From the NCBI GenBank assembly GCA_025451875.1, contig JANWJQ010000151.1, positions 1 to 34,929 on the forward strand: a stretch of DNA of 34,929 nt. Reading direction: 5' to 3'. The translations under genes were made by a program, and so were the position numbers. The notes beneath the pieces were generated by a model. That model was not told where the DNA came from. It worked only from the letters and a program-made list of their open reading frames with translations, and made no database searches. This DNA is from Rhizomicrobium sp. (lineage in GTDB: Bacteria; Pseudomonadota; Alphaproteobacteria; Micropepsales; Micropepsaceae). Shown here one piece after another: positions 17,805 through 26,193 of this stretch (its first letter is position 1; each line of letters begins with the position of its first letter).

Positions 17805-20615
17805 ATGAAGCGCATGTTGATAGACGCCAGCCACCGGGAAGAGACCCGCGTGGTTGTTCTCGACGGTTCGAAGGTCGAGGAATTTGATTTCGAGGCCGCG
17901 TCCAAGCGGCCGCTCAAGGGAAACATCTATCTTGCGAAAGTGACGCGCGTTGAGCCGTCGCTGCAGGCGGCTTTCGTCGAGTATGGCGGCAACCGCCAGG
18001 GCTTCCTCGCCTTCAACGAAATCCATCCCGACTACTATCAGATTCCGATCGCCGACCGTCAGGCGCTGCTCGAAGAACAACAACGCGAAGCCCGCCGCCA
18101 TGCGGAAGAAGAAGGCTTCGAATCCGTTGAGACCGGCACCGCCGTTGTTTCCGACGAGGAACTGGAAGCCGAAGAACAGGCGGAAGCGGCTGCGGGCAGC
18201 ACCGGCGAAGTTCCTTCCGAAAATGGCGGAGAGTCGGTCGAAGGCGAAGTTCACGGCGAAGAACACGACAGCGAAGATTTCTTCGACAACAAGGGCGGCG
18301 ATCACATCGCCGAAAGCGAAGTCGAATCCGGCTTTGACGCCGAACAGGCCGATCTTGCCGCCGACGACGAGGACGAGGACGATCATCACGACCATCATCA
18401 TGATGACGAAAATCCGCTTGAAGATCTGGCGGATGAGGAAGCCGAGGAAGGCATCGTCGATCAGCAGACGATCTCCGAAGCCGGCGAGGCGCCTTATGCG
18501 CAGGCGCATGGCGAAGAGCACCAGTATCCGCACGACGCCGAACCGCCCCATATCCTCGATCCGAATGTCGAGGCCGCACAAGGCATCGTGGACGAACAGG
18601 CCGCCGCGGAATCCTTCGCTGAGGGCGATCAGCCGGCGCAGCCGCTGCAGAGCAAGCGCCCCGGCCAGCGTTTCGTGCGCCGCAAGCACTACAAGATTCA
18701 GGAAGTCATCAAGCGCCGCCAGGTGATGCTGGTGCAGGTGGTGAAGGAAGAACGCGGCAACAAAGGCGCCGCCCTCACCTCTTACCTCTCGCTCGCCGGC
18801 CGTTATTGCGTGTTGATGCCCAACACGCCGCGCGGCGGCGGCATTTCCCGCAAGATCACCAACCCCGCCGACCGCAAGCGCCTGAAATCCGCCGCTGCAG
18901 CGCTGGAGTTGCCGGAGGGCATGGGCCTTATCATCCGCACCGCGGGCGAAAGCCGCACCAAGCTCGAGATCAAGCGCGACTACGAATACCTCCTGCGCCT
19001 GTGGGACCAGATCCGCGAACTCACGCTGGAATCCAATGCGCCGGCCTGCGTCTATGAAGAAGGCGATCTCGTCAAACGCGTGATCCGCGATCTCTATACG
19101 AAGGACGTGGAAGAAATCGTCGTCGAAGGCGACGAAGGCTACAAGAACGCCAAGGACTTCATGCGCATGCTCATGCCGAGCCATGCCAAGAATGTCCGCC
19201 AATACAAAGACAGCGTTCCACTCTTCCAGAGCATGCACATCGAAGCGCAGCTCGATGCGATGTTCCAGCCGACCGTGACGCTGAAGTCCGGCGGCTACAT
19301 CGTCATCAACCAGACCGAAGCGCTCGTCGCCATCGACGTGAACTCCGGCCGCGCCACGCGCGAACACTCCATCGAGGAAACCGCGCACAAGACCAACCTC
19401 GAAGCCGCATCCGAAATCGGCCGCCAGCTCCGCCTGCGCGATCTCGCCGGCCTGATCGTCATCGACTTCATCGACATGGAAGACGGGCGCAATGACCGCC
19501 ATGTCGAGAAACGGCTGCGTGATGCGGTGAAGAATGATCGTGCGCGCATACAGGTCGGCAAGATCAGCCAATTCGGCCTGCTCGAAATGTCGCGCCAGCG
19601 TTTGCGCGCGGGTGTCGTCGCCGGATCGACCGTCACCTGCCCGCATTGCGGCGGCCAGGGCATCGTGCGCTCCGTGGAATCCACCGCGCTGCGTGTGCTG
19701 CGCGGCATCGAGGAAGAAGGCCAGCGCGGCCGCTCCGCAGCCATCAATATAAAAGTCACACCCGATGTGGCGATCTTCATGCTCAACAAGAAACGCCAGG
19801 AACTGGCGCGCGTCGAAGCCGAATATGCGATGTCGGTGGCCTTTGATCCCGACACCGAGATGATGACCGGCACGTTCGAGATCATGCGCACAGCGCAGCG
19901 TTCGCCGGAAGACCGCCCGCATCGTCCGTCCGTCTCCATCGAAGCCGGCCTCGCCACGCCGACCGATCTTTCCGAGGAAATCGAGGAAGAAGAGATCGAA
20001 GAAGAGGTCGAGGAAGAAGAGGAAGAGGAGGAGCGCGAAGAAGCATCCGCTGCGCCCGAATCCTCCGACGATCCATCTCAGCAGCGCCCGCGCGACGAAA
20101 ATGGCGAAGGCGGACAGCGCAAACGCCGCCGCCGCGGTGGACGAGGCCGCAATCGCGACCGAGGCGATCGCCCACGCACATTGCAGGAGCCGATCCCGGG
20201 CGCACCCGTTGCACCGGTGGAATTCGCATCCCCGGACAGCGAACACGCCGCTCCGGAACAGGCACAGCGCAACGGCGAAGGGTTCTCGTCGGGCAGCCAG
20301 GAAGGTCATGACGGCACCGAGGGTGGCCCGCGCAAGCGCCGCCGCCGTCGCCGCGGACGCCGAGGCCGCCGCGATGGCGAAGGTCAGCAAGGCTATTCCA
20401 ACCTCGAAGGCGCCCCAGGTGATGCAGATGCCAACGGCAACGACGCGGTTGTGCCGAACGAAACGCGTGAACCCATGATCGCCAAGCCGAATGCGGAATC
20501 CGCACCCGTGTGGTCATTGGGAAGCGGCGGCGCGACGCCGACGGAAGCAACACCCGCATCCGATACACCGCCCAAAAAGGGTTGGTGGCAGCGCGCCTTC
20601 AGTTCGAAGGACTGA
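17805..20615 (+). CDS. rne: Ribonuclease E with large acidic/His-rich insertion in the S1 domain
   Basis: The essential endoribonuclease that starts mRNA decay and processes rRNA and tRNA, and scaffolds the degradosome. The 936-residue protein starts MKRMLIDASHREETRVV at ATG 17805 (GGAG six bases upstream); an earlier in-frame ATG at 17763 adds an unconserved leader. The S1 domain begins near residue 37 and is split by about 200 acidic residues (about 85-287), including a His/Asp run at 187-204. It resumes with RFVRRKHYKIQEVIKRR. Catalytic D511 and D554 are 43 residues apart and the Zn-link C612/C615 lies 101 after D511, the same spacings as E. coli D303, D346 and C404. The C-terminal third is disordered, with a poly-Glu stretch and two Arg-rich blocks that probably bind RNA. 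Confidence 0.96.
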   Translation: MKRMLIDASHREETRVVVLDGSKVEEFDFEAASKRPLKGNIYLAKVTRVEPSLQAAFVEYGGNRQGFLAFNEIHPDYYQIPIADRQALLEEQQREARRHAEEEGFESVETGTAVVSDEELEAEEQAEAAAGSTGEVPSENGGESVEGEVHGEEHDSEDFFDNKGGDHIAESEVESGFDAEQADLAADDEDEDDHHDHHHDDENPLEDLADEEAEEGIVDQQTISEAGEAPYAQAHGEEHQYPHDAEPPHILDPNVEAAQGIVDEQAAAESFAEGDQPAQPLQSKRPGQRFVRRKHYKIQEVIKRRQVMLVQVVKEERGNKGAALTSYLSLAGRYCVLMPNTPRGGGISRKITNPADRKRLKSAAAALELPEGMGLIIRTAGESRTKLEIKRDYEYLLRLWDQIRELTLESNAPACVYEEGDLVKRVIRDLYTKDVEEIVVEGDEGYKNAKDFMRMLMPSHAKNVRQYKDSVPLFQSMHIEAQLDAMFQPTVTLKSGGYIVINQTEALVAIDVNSGRATREHSIEETAHKTNLEAASEIGRQLRLRDLAGLIVIDFIDMEDGRNDRHVEKRLRDAVKNDRARIQVGKISQFGLLEMSRQRLRAGVVAGSTVTCPHCGGQGIVRSVESTALRVLRGIEEEGQRGRSAAINIKVTPDVAIFMLNKKRQELARVEAEYAMSVAFDPDTEMMTGTFEIMRTAQRSPEDRPHRPSVSIEAGLATPTDLSEEIEEEEIEEEVEEEEEEEEREEASAAPESSDDPSQQRPRDENGEGGQRKRRRRGGRGRNRDRGDRPRTLQEPIPGAPVAPVEFASPDSEHAAPEQAQRNGEGFSSGSQEGHDGTEGGPRKRRRRRRGRRGRRDGEGQQGYSNLEGAPGDADANGNDAVVPNETREPMIAKPNAESAPVWSLGSGGATPTEATPASDTPPKKGWWQRAFSSKD

Positions 20616-20635
20616 CACAACCCGTTCATTCGCGG

Positions 20636-20671
20636 TGTTCATCCAGCACCGGCAACGGCGCTGGATGAACA
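20636..20671. repeat. Perfect inverted repeat / hairpin with GCAA tetraloop after rne
   Basis: TGTTCATCCAGC (20636-20647) pairs fully with GCTGGATGAACA (20660-20671). After one A-C mismatch, CCG (20649-20651) pairs with CGG (20656-20658), closing a GCAA loop, a stable GNRA tetraloop. Outer bases GCGG and CCGC can extend the stem with a bulge. It starts 21 bases after the rne stop. No T-run follows on either strand, so it is not a standard intrinsic terminator. It may protect the rne mRNA 3' end or be a mobile palindrome. Confidence 0.75.
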
Positions 20672-20829
20672 AGCCGCAATAAATGTGACCGCGCATCCGC
20701 AAATATCCGCCACGCCGACGACTATCCGCATCCGGCTTGGTTACCGGCCTTTTCCTCTTTATTGACGCAGGCACGGGCGATACATACCGTCCCGTTGGGG
20801 TCTGCGCGGGGTAAAGGAGAGTCCAAGCC

Positions 20830-22254
20830 TTGGCGTATTGCGACCCTATGATGCGCTTGGCGCGCGCCGCAGCTGCGCGAAAAAGTTTTTGGCGCGGCGC
20901 CGCATTCTTTTCGGCCACGGCAATCGCGCTGCTGGGTGCGACGATCCAGTCCGCCCAGGCGCAATCCATCGACGTCGTTCGCGACACGGAAATCGAGCGC
21001 GTCTTGCGCGGCTATGAAGTCCCGATCCTGAAAGCCGCCGGCATCGATCCCGACACCGTGCATCTCTACATCGTGCAGGATCCGGAAATTAACGCCTTCG
21101 CGACGCAGAGCCCCATCGCCGGCAACGAGGAAGACATCTTCGTCAACACCGGCACGCTGATGCAGTTAAAAAGGCCGAACCAGATCATCGGCATTCTCGC
21201 GCACGAAACCGGACACATCGCCGGCGGGCATATGATCCGCGATGCCGGCGCGATGCAGAAAGCAAGCATCCCCATGCTGATCGGCTTGGCCGTCGGCATC
21301 GCCGCGATGGCGATGGGTGCCGGTGAAGCCGGCATGGGCGCGATCCAGCTCGGTCAGCAGGCGGCCATGTCGCAATTCCTCGCTTTCAGCCGCGTGCAGG
21401 AAGCCACAGCCGACCAGATGGGCGTGACGTTCCTCAACCGCACCCATCAGTCGGCGCGCGGCATGGTGGAAGTTTTCGAGAAATTCGCGAACGACAACGC
21501 GCGCTCGGCTTACTACAACAAGGACTTCGTGTCTGATCATCCGGCGGATCGCGAACGCATCGATGCTCTGCAAACCCGTGTGGAGGCTTCGCCTTACAAG
21601 GACGTGCCGGACACGCCGGAGCAGATCAAAGAATTCCATATGATCCAGGCCAAGCTTGCCGGCTTCCTGTCCAAGCCGGACGATGTGATCGTGCGATACC
21701 CTCTCAGCGATCAGAGCGACGAGGCGCATTACGCGCGCGCGATGGCTTATTTTCGCCAGCCCGACATGAAGAAGGCGCTGGACGAAACAAATGCTCTCAT
21801 CGCGACCAATCCGAAGAACCCCTACTTCTGGGAGTTGCTTGGGCAAATCTATGTGGAAATGAGCCAGCCCAGGAAAGGGGTCGGCCCGTATCAGAAATCC
21901 GTCGATCTGATGCCCGATGCGCCGTTGTTGCGCGTCAGCCTCGCCGCCGCGCAACTCGCGACCGAGATCCCCGCGCTTGCCCAGCCAGCGCTCGACAATC
22001 TGAAAATCGCGCTCGTTCAAGAAGACAGCAACAGTTTCGCCTGGTACGAGGCGGCGCAGGCCTATAGCGATCTGGGCAACAAGCCGATGGCCGATCTGGC
22101 GACGGCGGAACTGCATTATCAGGGTGGAGACATGCGCGGCGCGACGCATTTCGCCAAGGCCGCCGTCCAAAAGCTTGCAAAAGGCTCCACGGACTGGCAG
22201 CACGCCAATGACATTTTGGCTGCGGCCGCATCAGCGCCCAAATCGCAGCGCTGA
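20830..22254 (+). CDS. Periplasmic M48 zinc metalloprotease with TPR-like C-terminus (BepA-like)
   Basis: Probably a periplasmic protease for outer-membrane protein quality control, like BepA. The 474-residue protein has a signal sequence ending near residue 44 (FSATAIALLGATIQSAQAQ). The M48 core has HETGH at residues 125-129 and the third ligand region EATAD (E191), so the zinc site is intact. A hydrophobic loop (about 140-180) follows the active-site helix. The C-terminal half (about 290-460) is helical with TPR-like periodicity (NPYFWELLGQIYVEMSQPRK). The start is TTG at 20830, ten bases after AAAGGAGA; the ATGs at 20848 and 20851 lie too far from that site, although they would leave the signal peptide intact. 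It sits between rne and the DsbA-like gene. Confidence 0.9.
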   Translation: MAYCDPMMRLARAAAARKSFWRGAAFFSATAIALLGATIQSAQAQSIDVVRDTEIERVLRGYEVPILKAAGIDPDTVHLYIVQDPEINAFATQSPIAGNEEDIFVNTGTLMQLKRPNQIIGILAHETGHIAGGHMIRDAGAMQKASIPMLIGLAVGIAAMAMGAGEAGMGAIQLGQQAAMSQFLAFSRVQEATADQMGVTFLNRTHQSARGMVEVFEKFANDNARSAYYNKDFVSDHPADRERIDALQTRVEASPYKDVPDTPEQIKEFHMIQAKLAGFLSKPDDVIVRYPLSDQSDEAHYARAMAYFRQPDMKKALDETNALIATNPKNPYFWELLGQIYVEMSQPRKGVGPYQKSVDLMPDAPLLRVSLAAAQLATEIPALAQPALDNLKIALVQEDSNSFAWYEAAQAYSDLGNKPMADLATAELHYQGGDMRGATHFAKAAVQKLAKGSTDWQHANDILAAAASAPKSQR

Positions 22255-22274
22255 GCGACATCGAAAGAGGGATC

Positions 22275-23030
22275 ATGGCTGAGAACTGGAAACTCGCTGC
22301 GTTGGGCGGGCTGGGTGGCGCGGCTATCGCCGTGATCATCGTGCTGATCATGGCGTCGACCGGCAGCCTGCCTGTTTCACGGGAGGCTTCGGACGCGCGC
22401 ATTCACGAGTACCTCATGCGCAACCCGACCGTGCTCGTGGACATGTCCAACAAGATGCAGGCCGATCAGACGGCCCAGGAAGACTCCGCGCGCCAGACGG
22501 CCGTGAACAAGATCGGCCTCAAAGCCTTCTTCGACCCCAAGCTTGCCTTCGTCACCGGTCCCGCCGATGCCAAAACGTCGGTGGTGGAATTCTTCGACTA
22601 CAATTGCCCCTATTGCCGCGCGTCGCTGCCCGCCATGAAGAAGTTCTATGCGGCGCATAAGAAGGACACGCGGTTCTCCTTCATCGAGTTTCCGATCAAG
22701 GGGCAGAACTCCATCATCGCCGCGCGCGCCGCCATTGCCGCGCGCAAGCAGCATGACAAATACCTCGCCTTCTACTTCGCCCTGATGGACGAGCAGGAAC
22801 TGGCGACGCCGGACCTTATCTTCGCGGTGGCGCGCAAGGCGGGTCTCGACGTCGAAAAGCTGAAACAGGACATGATGGACAAATCCATCGATGCCTCCAT
22901 AAAGGCGGCGCACGATCTGGCGGTCGCCGCCAAGATCGATGGAACTCCGGCCTTCATCATCAATGGACGGATGCGCGAAGGCGCGATCAACGATACAATC
23001 CTCTCCAAGCTCGCCGGGGAACACAGCTAG
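22275..23030 (+). CDS. DsbA-family thiol:disulfide oxidoreductase, membrane anchored
   Basis: A thioredoxin-fold oxidoreductase acting on cysteines in the periplasm. The 251-residue protein has an N-terminal hydrophobic segment (about residues 8-27) serving as signal or anchor and a helical region (about 36-85). The DsbA-like domain follows, with active site C111-P-Y-C114 in FFDYNCPYCRASLP and the cis-proline loop GTPAFIING near 220-230. It resembles the Com1/ScsC-like branch of DsbA proteins with an extra N-terminal helical segment rather than E. coli DsbA itself. Whether it oxidises, isomerises or reduces is not visible. AGAGGG lies just upstream of the ATG, and the gene follows the M48 gene by 20 bases, suggesting co-transcription. 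Confidence 0.9.
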   Translation: MAENWKLAALGGLGGAAIAVIIVLIMASTGSLPVSREASDARIHEYLMRNPTVLVDMSNKMQADQTAQEDSARQTAVNKIGLKAFFDPKLAFVTGPADAKTSVVEFFDYNCPYCRASLPAMKKFYAAHKKDTRFSFIEFPIKGQNSIIAARAAIAARKQHDKYLAFYFALMDEQELATPDLIFAVARKAGLDVEKLKQDMMDKSIDASIKAAHDLAVAAKIDGTPAFIINGRMREGAINDTILSKLAGEHS

Positions 23031-23039
23031 GAGAATCGC

Positions 23040-23597
23040 ATGTCTCGCAACGTCGCCGTTATCGTTGGAAGCCTGCGCAAGGAATCCTTCAGCCGGAAGA
23101 TCGCGAATGCGCTTATTCCGCTATCCGGGCCCGCGCTCGATCTGAAACTCATCGAGATCGGCGATCTGGAACTCTACAACGAGGACACCGAAAAGAATCC
23201 GACCAAGGCATGGACGGCATTCCGCGATGCGGTTCGCCCTGCGGATGCGGTGCTGTTCGTGACGCCGGAATACAATCGTTCGGTGCCCGGCTGCCTGAAG
23301 AACGCCATCGACGTCGGATCGCGGCCTTATGGCTCCAGCGTATGGAGCGGAAAGCCCGCTGCCATTATTTCCAACTCGCCCGGCGCCATCGGCGGCTTCG
23401 GCGCGAACCACCACCTGCGCCAGAGCCTCGTCTTTCTAGACATGCCGGTGATGCAGCAGCCGGAAGCCTATATTTCCGGAGCGAACAAGCTTGTCGGCGA
23501 CGACGGCAAGATCACCGATGACTCCAAACGCGAATTTCTGACAAAGTTCATGCAAAGCTTCGGCGACTGGATCGAAACGAACACGTCCGAACAATAA
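23040..23597 (+). CDS. NAD(P)H-dependent FMN reductase (flavodoxin-like; ChrR/azoreductase family)
   Basis: A flavoprotein of the NADPH-dependent FMN reductase family, reducing quinones, chromate or azo compounds in family members; the true substrate cannot be told. The 185-residue protein has the FMN phosphate loop GSLRKESFSRKIA near the N-terminus, the family signature PEYNRSVPGCLKNAIDVGSR (about 79-98) contacting the flavin ring, and SNSPGAIGGFGANHHLR for the second flavin loop. No targeting signal is seen, so it is cytoplasmic. AGGAGA six bases before the ATG supports the start. It lies nine bases after the DsbA-like gene and is probably the last gene of that unit. Its stop lies two bases from a convergent gene. 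Confidence 0.92.
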   Translation: MSRNVAVIVGSLRKESFSRKIANALIPLSGPALDLKLIEIGDLELYNEDTEKNPTKAWTAFRDAVRPADAVLFVTPEYNRSVPGCLKNAIDVGSRPYGSSVWSGKPAAIISNSPGAIGGFGANHHLRQSLVFLDMPVMQQPEAYISGANKLVGDDGKITDDSKREFLTKFMQSFGDWIETNTSEQ

Positions 23598-23599
23598 AC

Positions 23600-24031
23600 C
23601 TATGGGGCCTTGCCGGTCTCCGCACATCGCAAATAAGTATGCGGCCGGAATGGCGGCGAGATTTGCGTCAGCACTTTTCCATCCTTCGACAGATGCAGCG
23701 TGTCCGTCGTCTTGCCGCTGCCTTTCTGCGAGAGGATGAAGATCGTCTCGCCCGCCACCCGCGAGACCAGAACCTTCGAATAACTGTTGCTCATCGTCAT
23801 GCCGGCAACGAAAGTCTGCACGACGCCGTCTCTGACCGGCTGGAAATACATCGTCCAGCTCTTGCAGCGCCGAAGCTCCGCGGCTTCCGCCGGTTTCAAC
23901 TGCGCGACAGTGCGCCCCGGCCCGATATCGATCCAGCGGGCATAGGCGATGGACTTGATCGCGTCGTCCGTCGCGCAAGCTGGTGCAGCGAAAATGGCAA
24001 CGCAGAAAACGAGCGCAAAGGCTCGTTTCAT
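23600..24031 (-). CDS. Secreted protein of unknown function coupled to thiSG
   Basis: I do not recognise this family. The 143-residue product starts [20 protein letters not shown], a clear signal peptide, and the mature part is about 120 residues, beta-rich in appearance. It includes [20 protein letters not shown], a [18 protein letters not shown] stretch and two mature cysteines (in RRCKSW and LRCAETG) that could form a disulphide. The ATG at 24031 overlaps the thiSG stop (ATGA), so it is probably translated with thiSG and controlled by the upstream TPP riboswitch. A longer in-frame start at 24097 lies inside thiG and would bury the signal peptide, so I reject it. Confidence 0.75.
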   Translation of the reverse strand: MKRAFALVFCVAIFAAPACATDDAIKSIAYARWIDIGPGRTVAQLKPAEAAELRRCKSWTMYFQPVRDGVVQTFVAGMTMSNSYSKVLVSRVAGETIFILSQKGSGKTTDTLHLSKDGKVLTQISPPFRPHTYLRCAETGKAP

Positions 24032-25026
24032 ATAAGTCCGCTCAGCGGGCTCGACGGGTCGGCATAGGCTTTCTTCGGCATCCGGCCCGCGAGCCAAGCC
24101 AAACGGCCTGCCTCCACTGAAAGCTTCATCGCCCGTGCCATCATCACCGAATCTTTTGCGTGCGCGATGGCCGTGTTGGTGAGGACCGCGTCACAGCCCA
24201 ACTCCATTGCCACCGCCGCGTCCGACGCCGTTCCAATGCCCGCATCAACCACCACGGGCACTTTCGCATCCTCGATGATCATGCGGATGTTGACGGTGGA
24301 TTGCAGCCCCATGCCCGAACCGATCGGCGCCGCCAACGGCATGATCGCCGCCGCGCCCATGTCTTCCAGCCGCTTCGCCATAAGCGGATCGTCGCTGCAA
24401 TAGACCATCACCTGGAAGCCTTCCTTGGTGAGCATCTCGGTCGCGCGCAGCGTTTCCAGCATGTCAGGATAGAGCAGCTTCTTCTCGCCCAGCACTTCCA
24501 GCTTCACGAGCGTCCATCCACCGGCCTCGCGTGCCAGTCGCAAAGTGCGTACAGCTTCTTCGCCGGTGAAGCAGCCCGCCGTGTTCGGCAGATATTGCAC
24601 CTTCTTCGGATCGATGAAGTCGATCAGCTTGGGCTGGCTGGGATCGGTGAGGTTCACGCGGCGCACCGCGACCGTCACGATCTCCGCGCCGCTGGCTTCT
24701 AATGCGCGCGCATTGTCTTCATAGGATTTGTATTTGCCCGTGCCGATGATGAGGCGCGACTTGAACGTCTTGCCCGCGATGACGAACGGCTTGTCTACGC
24801 GCGGCGGCTCGACAGGTGCATTCCCACCGCCGATGAAATGCACGATCTCGAACTTGTCGCCCTCGCCTATGAGCACTGCGTCATATTGCGAGCGCGGCAC
24901 AATCTCCAGATTGCGCTCCACCGCGACCTTCGCCGGGTCTTGTCCCAGCGCTGCCAGCAGCGCACGCACGCTGAGCGCCTTCTCGAAGCTGCGGGGTTCG
25001 CCGTTGACGGTAACTTGGAGCGCCAT
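24028..25026 (-). CDS. thiSG: ThiS-ThiG fusion: sulfur carrier and thiazole synthase
   Basis: Makes the thiazole phosphate half of thiamine. The 332-residue protein begins with a ThiS-like ubiquitin fold (about 1-66: [20 protein letters not shown]) ending in IVHFIGGG. It then runs straight through a short linker ([13 protein letters not shown]) into a complete ThiG TIM barrel (about 80-332). That part has LIIGTGKY, the Schiff-base lysine region [24 protein letters not shown], and the phosphate-binding [19 protein letters not shown]. Free ThiS must end in Gly-Gly to carry sulfur as a thiocarboxylate; here the glycines are internal. The start is ATG 25026 with AGAGG six bases upstream; a TTG at 25041 is less likely. 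A TPP riboswitch precedes it. Confidence 0.94.
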   Translation of the reverse strand: MALQVTVNGEPRSFEKALSVRALLAALGQDPAKVAVERNLEIVPRSQYDAVLIGEGDKFEIVHFIGGGNAPVEPPRVDKPFVIAGKTFKSRLIIGTGKYKSYEDNARALEASGAEIVTVAVRRVNLTDPSQPKLIDFIDPKKVQYLPNTAGCFTGEEAVRTLRLAREAGGWTLVKLEVLGEKKLLYPDMLETLRATEMLTKEGFQVMVYCSDDPLMAKRLEDMGAAAIMPLAAPIGSGMGLQSTVNIRMIIEDAKVPVVVDAGIGTASDAAVAMELGCDAVLTNTAIAHAKDSVMMARAMKLSVEAGRLAWLAGRMPKKAYADPSSPLSGLI

Positions 25027-25070
25027 ATTCGCCTCTTTCAAATGGAAGCGTCGGCGCTATCGCCGTCCGC

Positions 25071-25150
25071 TCCCTACGCCGGTATGAGCCGGATCAGGTT
25101 CTGTGGGTTCCGCCACTGGCGGTCTCAGCCCTTGCGGGCACCCCTGGGAC
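25071..25150 (-). promoter_or_regulatory. TPP riboswitch (THI element) upstream of thiSG
   Basis: On the reverse strand the region reads CAGGGGTGCCC, GGGCTGAGA, a variable stem CCGCCAGTGGCGG, AACCC, then GAACCTGATCC, GGCTCATACCGGCG and TAGGGA. These are the conserved blocks of the thiamine-pyrophosphate aptamer in order, with the outer CCC...GGG closing stem. It ends 45 bases before the thiSG ATG. The short distance and the lack of an obvious terminator hairpin with a T-run suggest control of translation start, although that is inference. Bound TPP would lower ThiSG synthesis. Confidence 0.95.
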
Positions 25151-25229
25151 GGGCGGGATGGTGACCAGCCGGGTCCGGAAGTCAATAAACCTAAGGCCGA
25201 ACCAGAGGTTTCCCCTTGCCCCAAGGGGC

Positions 25230-25235
25230 ATTATA
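25230..25235 (-). promoter_or_regulatory. Candidate -10 element for thiSG
   Basis: The reverse strand has a perfect TATAAT here, about 80 bases upstream of the TPP aptamer, a suitable place for the thi promoter. No convincing -35 hexamer is visible, and a small hairpin (CCCCTTG-CCC-CAAGGGG, 25212-25228) lies just downstream at the expected start point. Confidence 0.35.
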
Positions 25236-25267
25236 AGGCCCGAAGCACCCCCGCCGCCGGAGTCCCC

Positions 25268-25738
25268 TTGGCCCGAAAAGCCCAGAGTTCCAAGACCTTC
25301 CCGATCTATGTTCTCAACGGTCCCAACCTCAACCTGTTGGGGACGCGGGAGCCGGAGATCTATGGCCACGCGACCCTGGCGGACATCGAGAAAGCGATGA
25401 AGGCCCGCGCCAAAACGCACGGCCTGACCATCACCTTCCGCCAATCCAATCACGAAGGCGAACTCGTGGACTGGATTCAGGAGGCACGAACAACCGGTTG
25501 CGGCGTTATCCTCAATGCCGGCGCCTACACGCATACATCCGTGGCGTTGCTTGACGCGTGCCGTGCGGTGAATCATCCCTTGATCGAGGTGCATTTGTCC
25601 AACCCCTATAAGCGCGAGCCTTACCGCCGCCGCTCTTTCATCGCGGAGGCAGCCGATGCGCTGATCTGCGGGCTGGGCGCGAACGGTTATCTGTTCGCGG
25701 TCGATGCGCTGGTGGCGCTTCTCAAGGAAGAAAAATAA
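25268..25738 (+). CDS. aroQ: Type II 3-dehydroquinate dehydratase
   Basis: Converts 3-dehydroquinate to 3-dehydroshikimate in the shikimate pathway as a cytoplasmic dodecamer. The product has the type II signatures IYVLNGPNLNLLGTREPEIYG with the catalytic Arg and Tyr of the lid loop, FRQSNHEGELVDWIQEA, NAGAYTHTSVALLDA and EVHLSNPYKREPYRRRS with the catalytic His. The open frame runs upstream over the thiSG riboswitch, but family proteins start just before IYVLNG. TTG at 25268 has GGAG five bases upstream and gives 156 residues, close to the family's 145-150. No in-frame ATG lies nearby. Its TAA overlaps the accB ATG by one base (TAATG), marking the aroQ-accB-accC operon. Confidence 0.93.
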   Translation: MARKAQSSKTFPIYVLNGPNLNLLGTREPEIYGHATLADIEKAMKARAKTHGLTITFRQSNHEGELVDWIQEARTTGCGVILNAGAYTHTSVALLDACRAVNHPLIEVHLSNPYKREPYRRRSFIAEAADALICGLGANGYLFAVDALVALLKEEK

Positions 25739-26193
25739 TGAACAAGGATACGAAGTCGCCGGTGGATTCCGCGGCGATCCGCGAACTCGCGAAGCTTCTC
25801 GACGAAACCAAGCTGACCGAGATCGAGATCGAACAGGGCGGATTGCGCCTGCGCGTCGCCCGTGGCGGCAACGCCGTGATGGCCGCGGCACCCGCGCCCG
25901 CTCCTGTCGCTGCCGCGCCCGCCGCTCCGGCCGCGCCCGCCAAGCCGAGCGGACCGCCGGCTGGCGCGGTGCCTTCGCCGATGGTCGGCACCGTCTATGT
26001 CGCGCCGGAACCCGGCAAGCCGCCCTTCGTCTCCGTCGGCAGCACGGTGAAGGAAGGCGACACGCTGATGATCGTCGAAGCGATGAAAACAATGAACCCG
26101 ATTCTTGCGCCGCGCGGCGGCAAGGTTTCCGAAATCTGCATTGAGAACGGCCAGCCGGTCGAATTCGGCCAAGCGCTGCTTATCATCTCCTGA
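25738..26193 (+). CDS. accB: Biotin carboxyl carrier protein of acetyl-CoA carboxylase
   Basis: Carries biotin between the carboxylase and carboxyltransferase halves of acetyl-CoA carboxylase, the committed step of fatty-acid synthesis. The 151-residue protein has an N-terminal helical segment ([20 protein letters not shown]), an Ala/Pro-rich linker (about 45-78) and a C-terminal biotinyl domain. Its site reads EAMKTMNPI with K117 as the biotinylated lysine (usual form EAMKMMN). The thumb segment typical of AccB is present. The start ATG shares a base with the aroQ stop, and the TGA shares a base with the accC ATG, so the three genes are translationally linked. Confidence 0.96.
   Translation: MNKDTKSPVDSAAIRELAKLLDETKLTEIEIEQGGLRLRVARGGNAVMAAAPAPAPVAAAPAAPAAPAKPSGPPAGAVPSPMVGTVYVAPEPGKPPFVSVGSTVKEGDTLMIVEAMKTMNPILAPRGGKVSEICIENGQPVEFGQALLIIS

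Noticed and set aside
17769..20390. 873-codon open frame on the minus strand opposite rne
   Set aside because: It is exactly antisense to a fully supported RNase E gene. Its composition is a mirror of rne's acidic and Arg-rich codons, and it has no recognisable domain.
20616..20829. Possible intrinsic terminator or tRNA in the gap after rne
   Set aside because: The hairpin lacks a following T-run, and no cloverleaf with a TTCGA-type loop can be drawn.
25103..25267. N-terminal extension of aroQ over the thiSG riboswitch
   Set aside because: The added 55 residues are low-complexity translation of the antisense riboswitch. Family proteins start near IYVLNG, and TTG 25268 has a good ribosome site.
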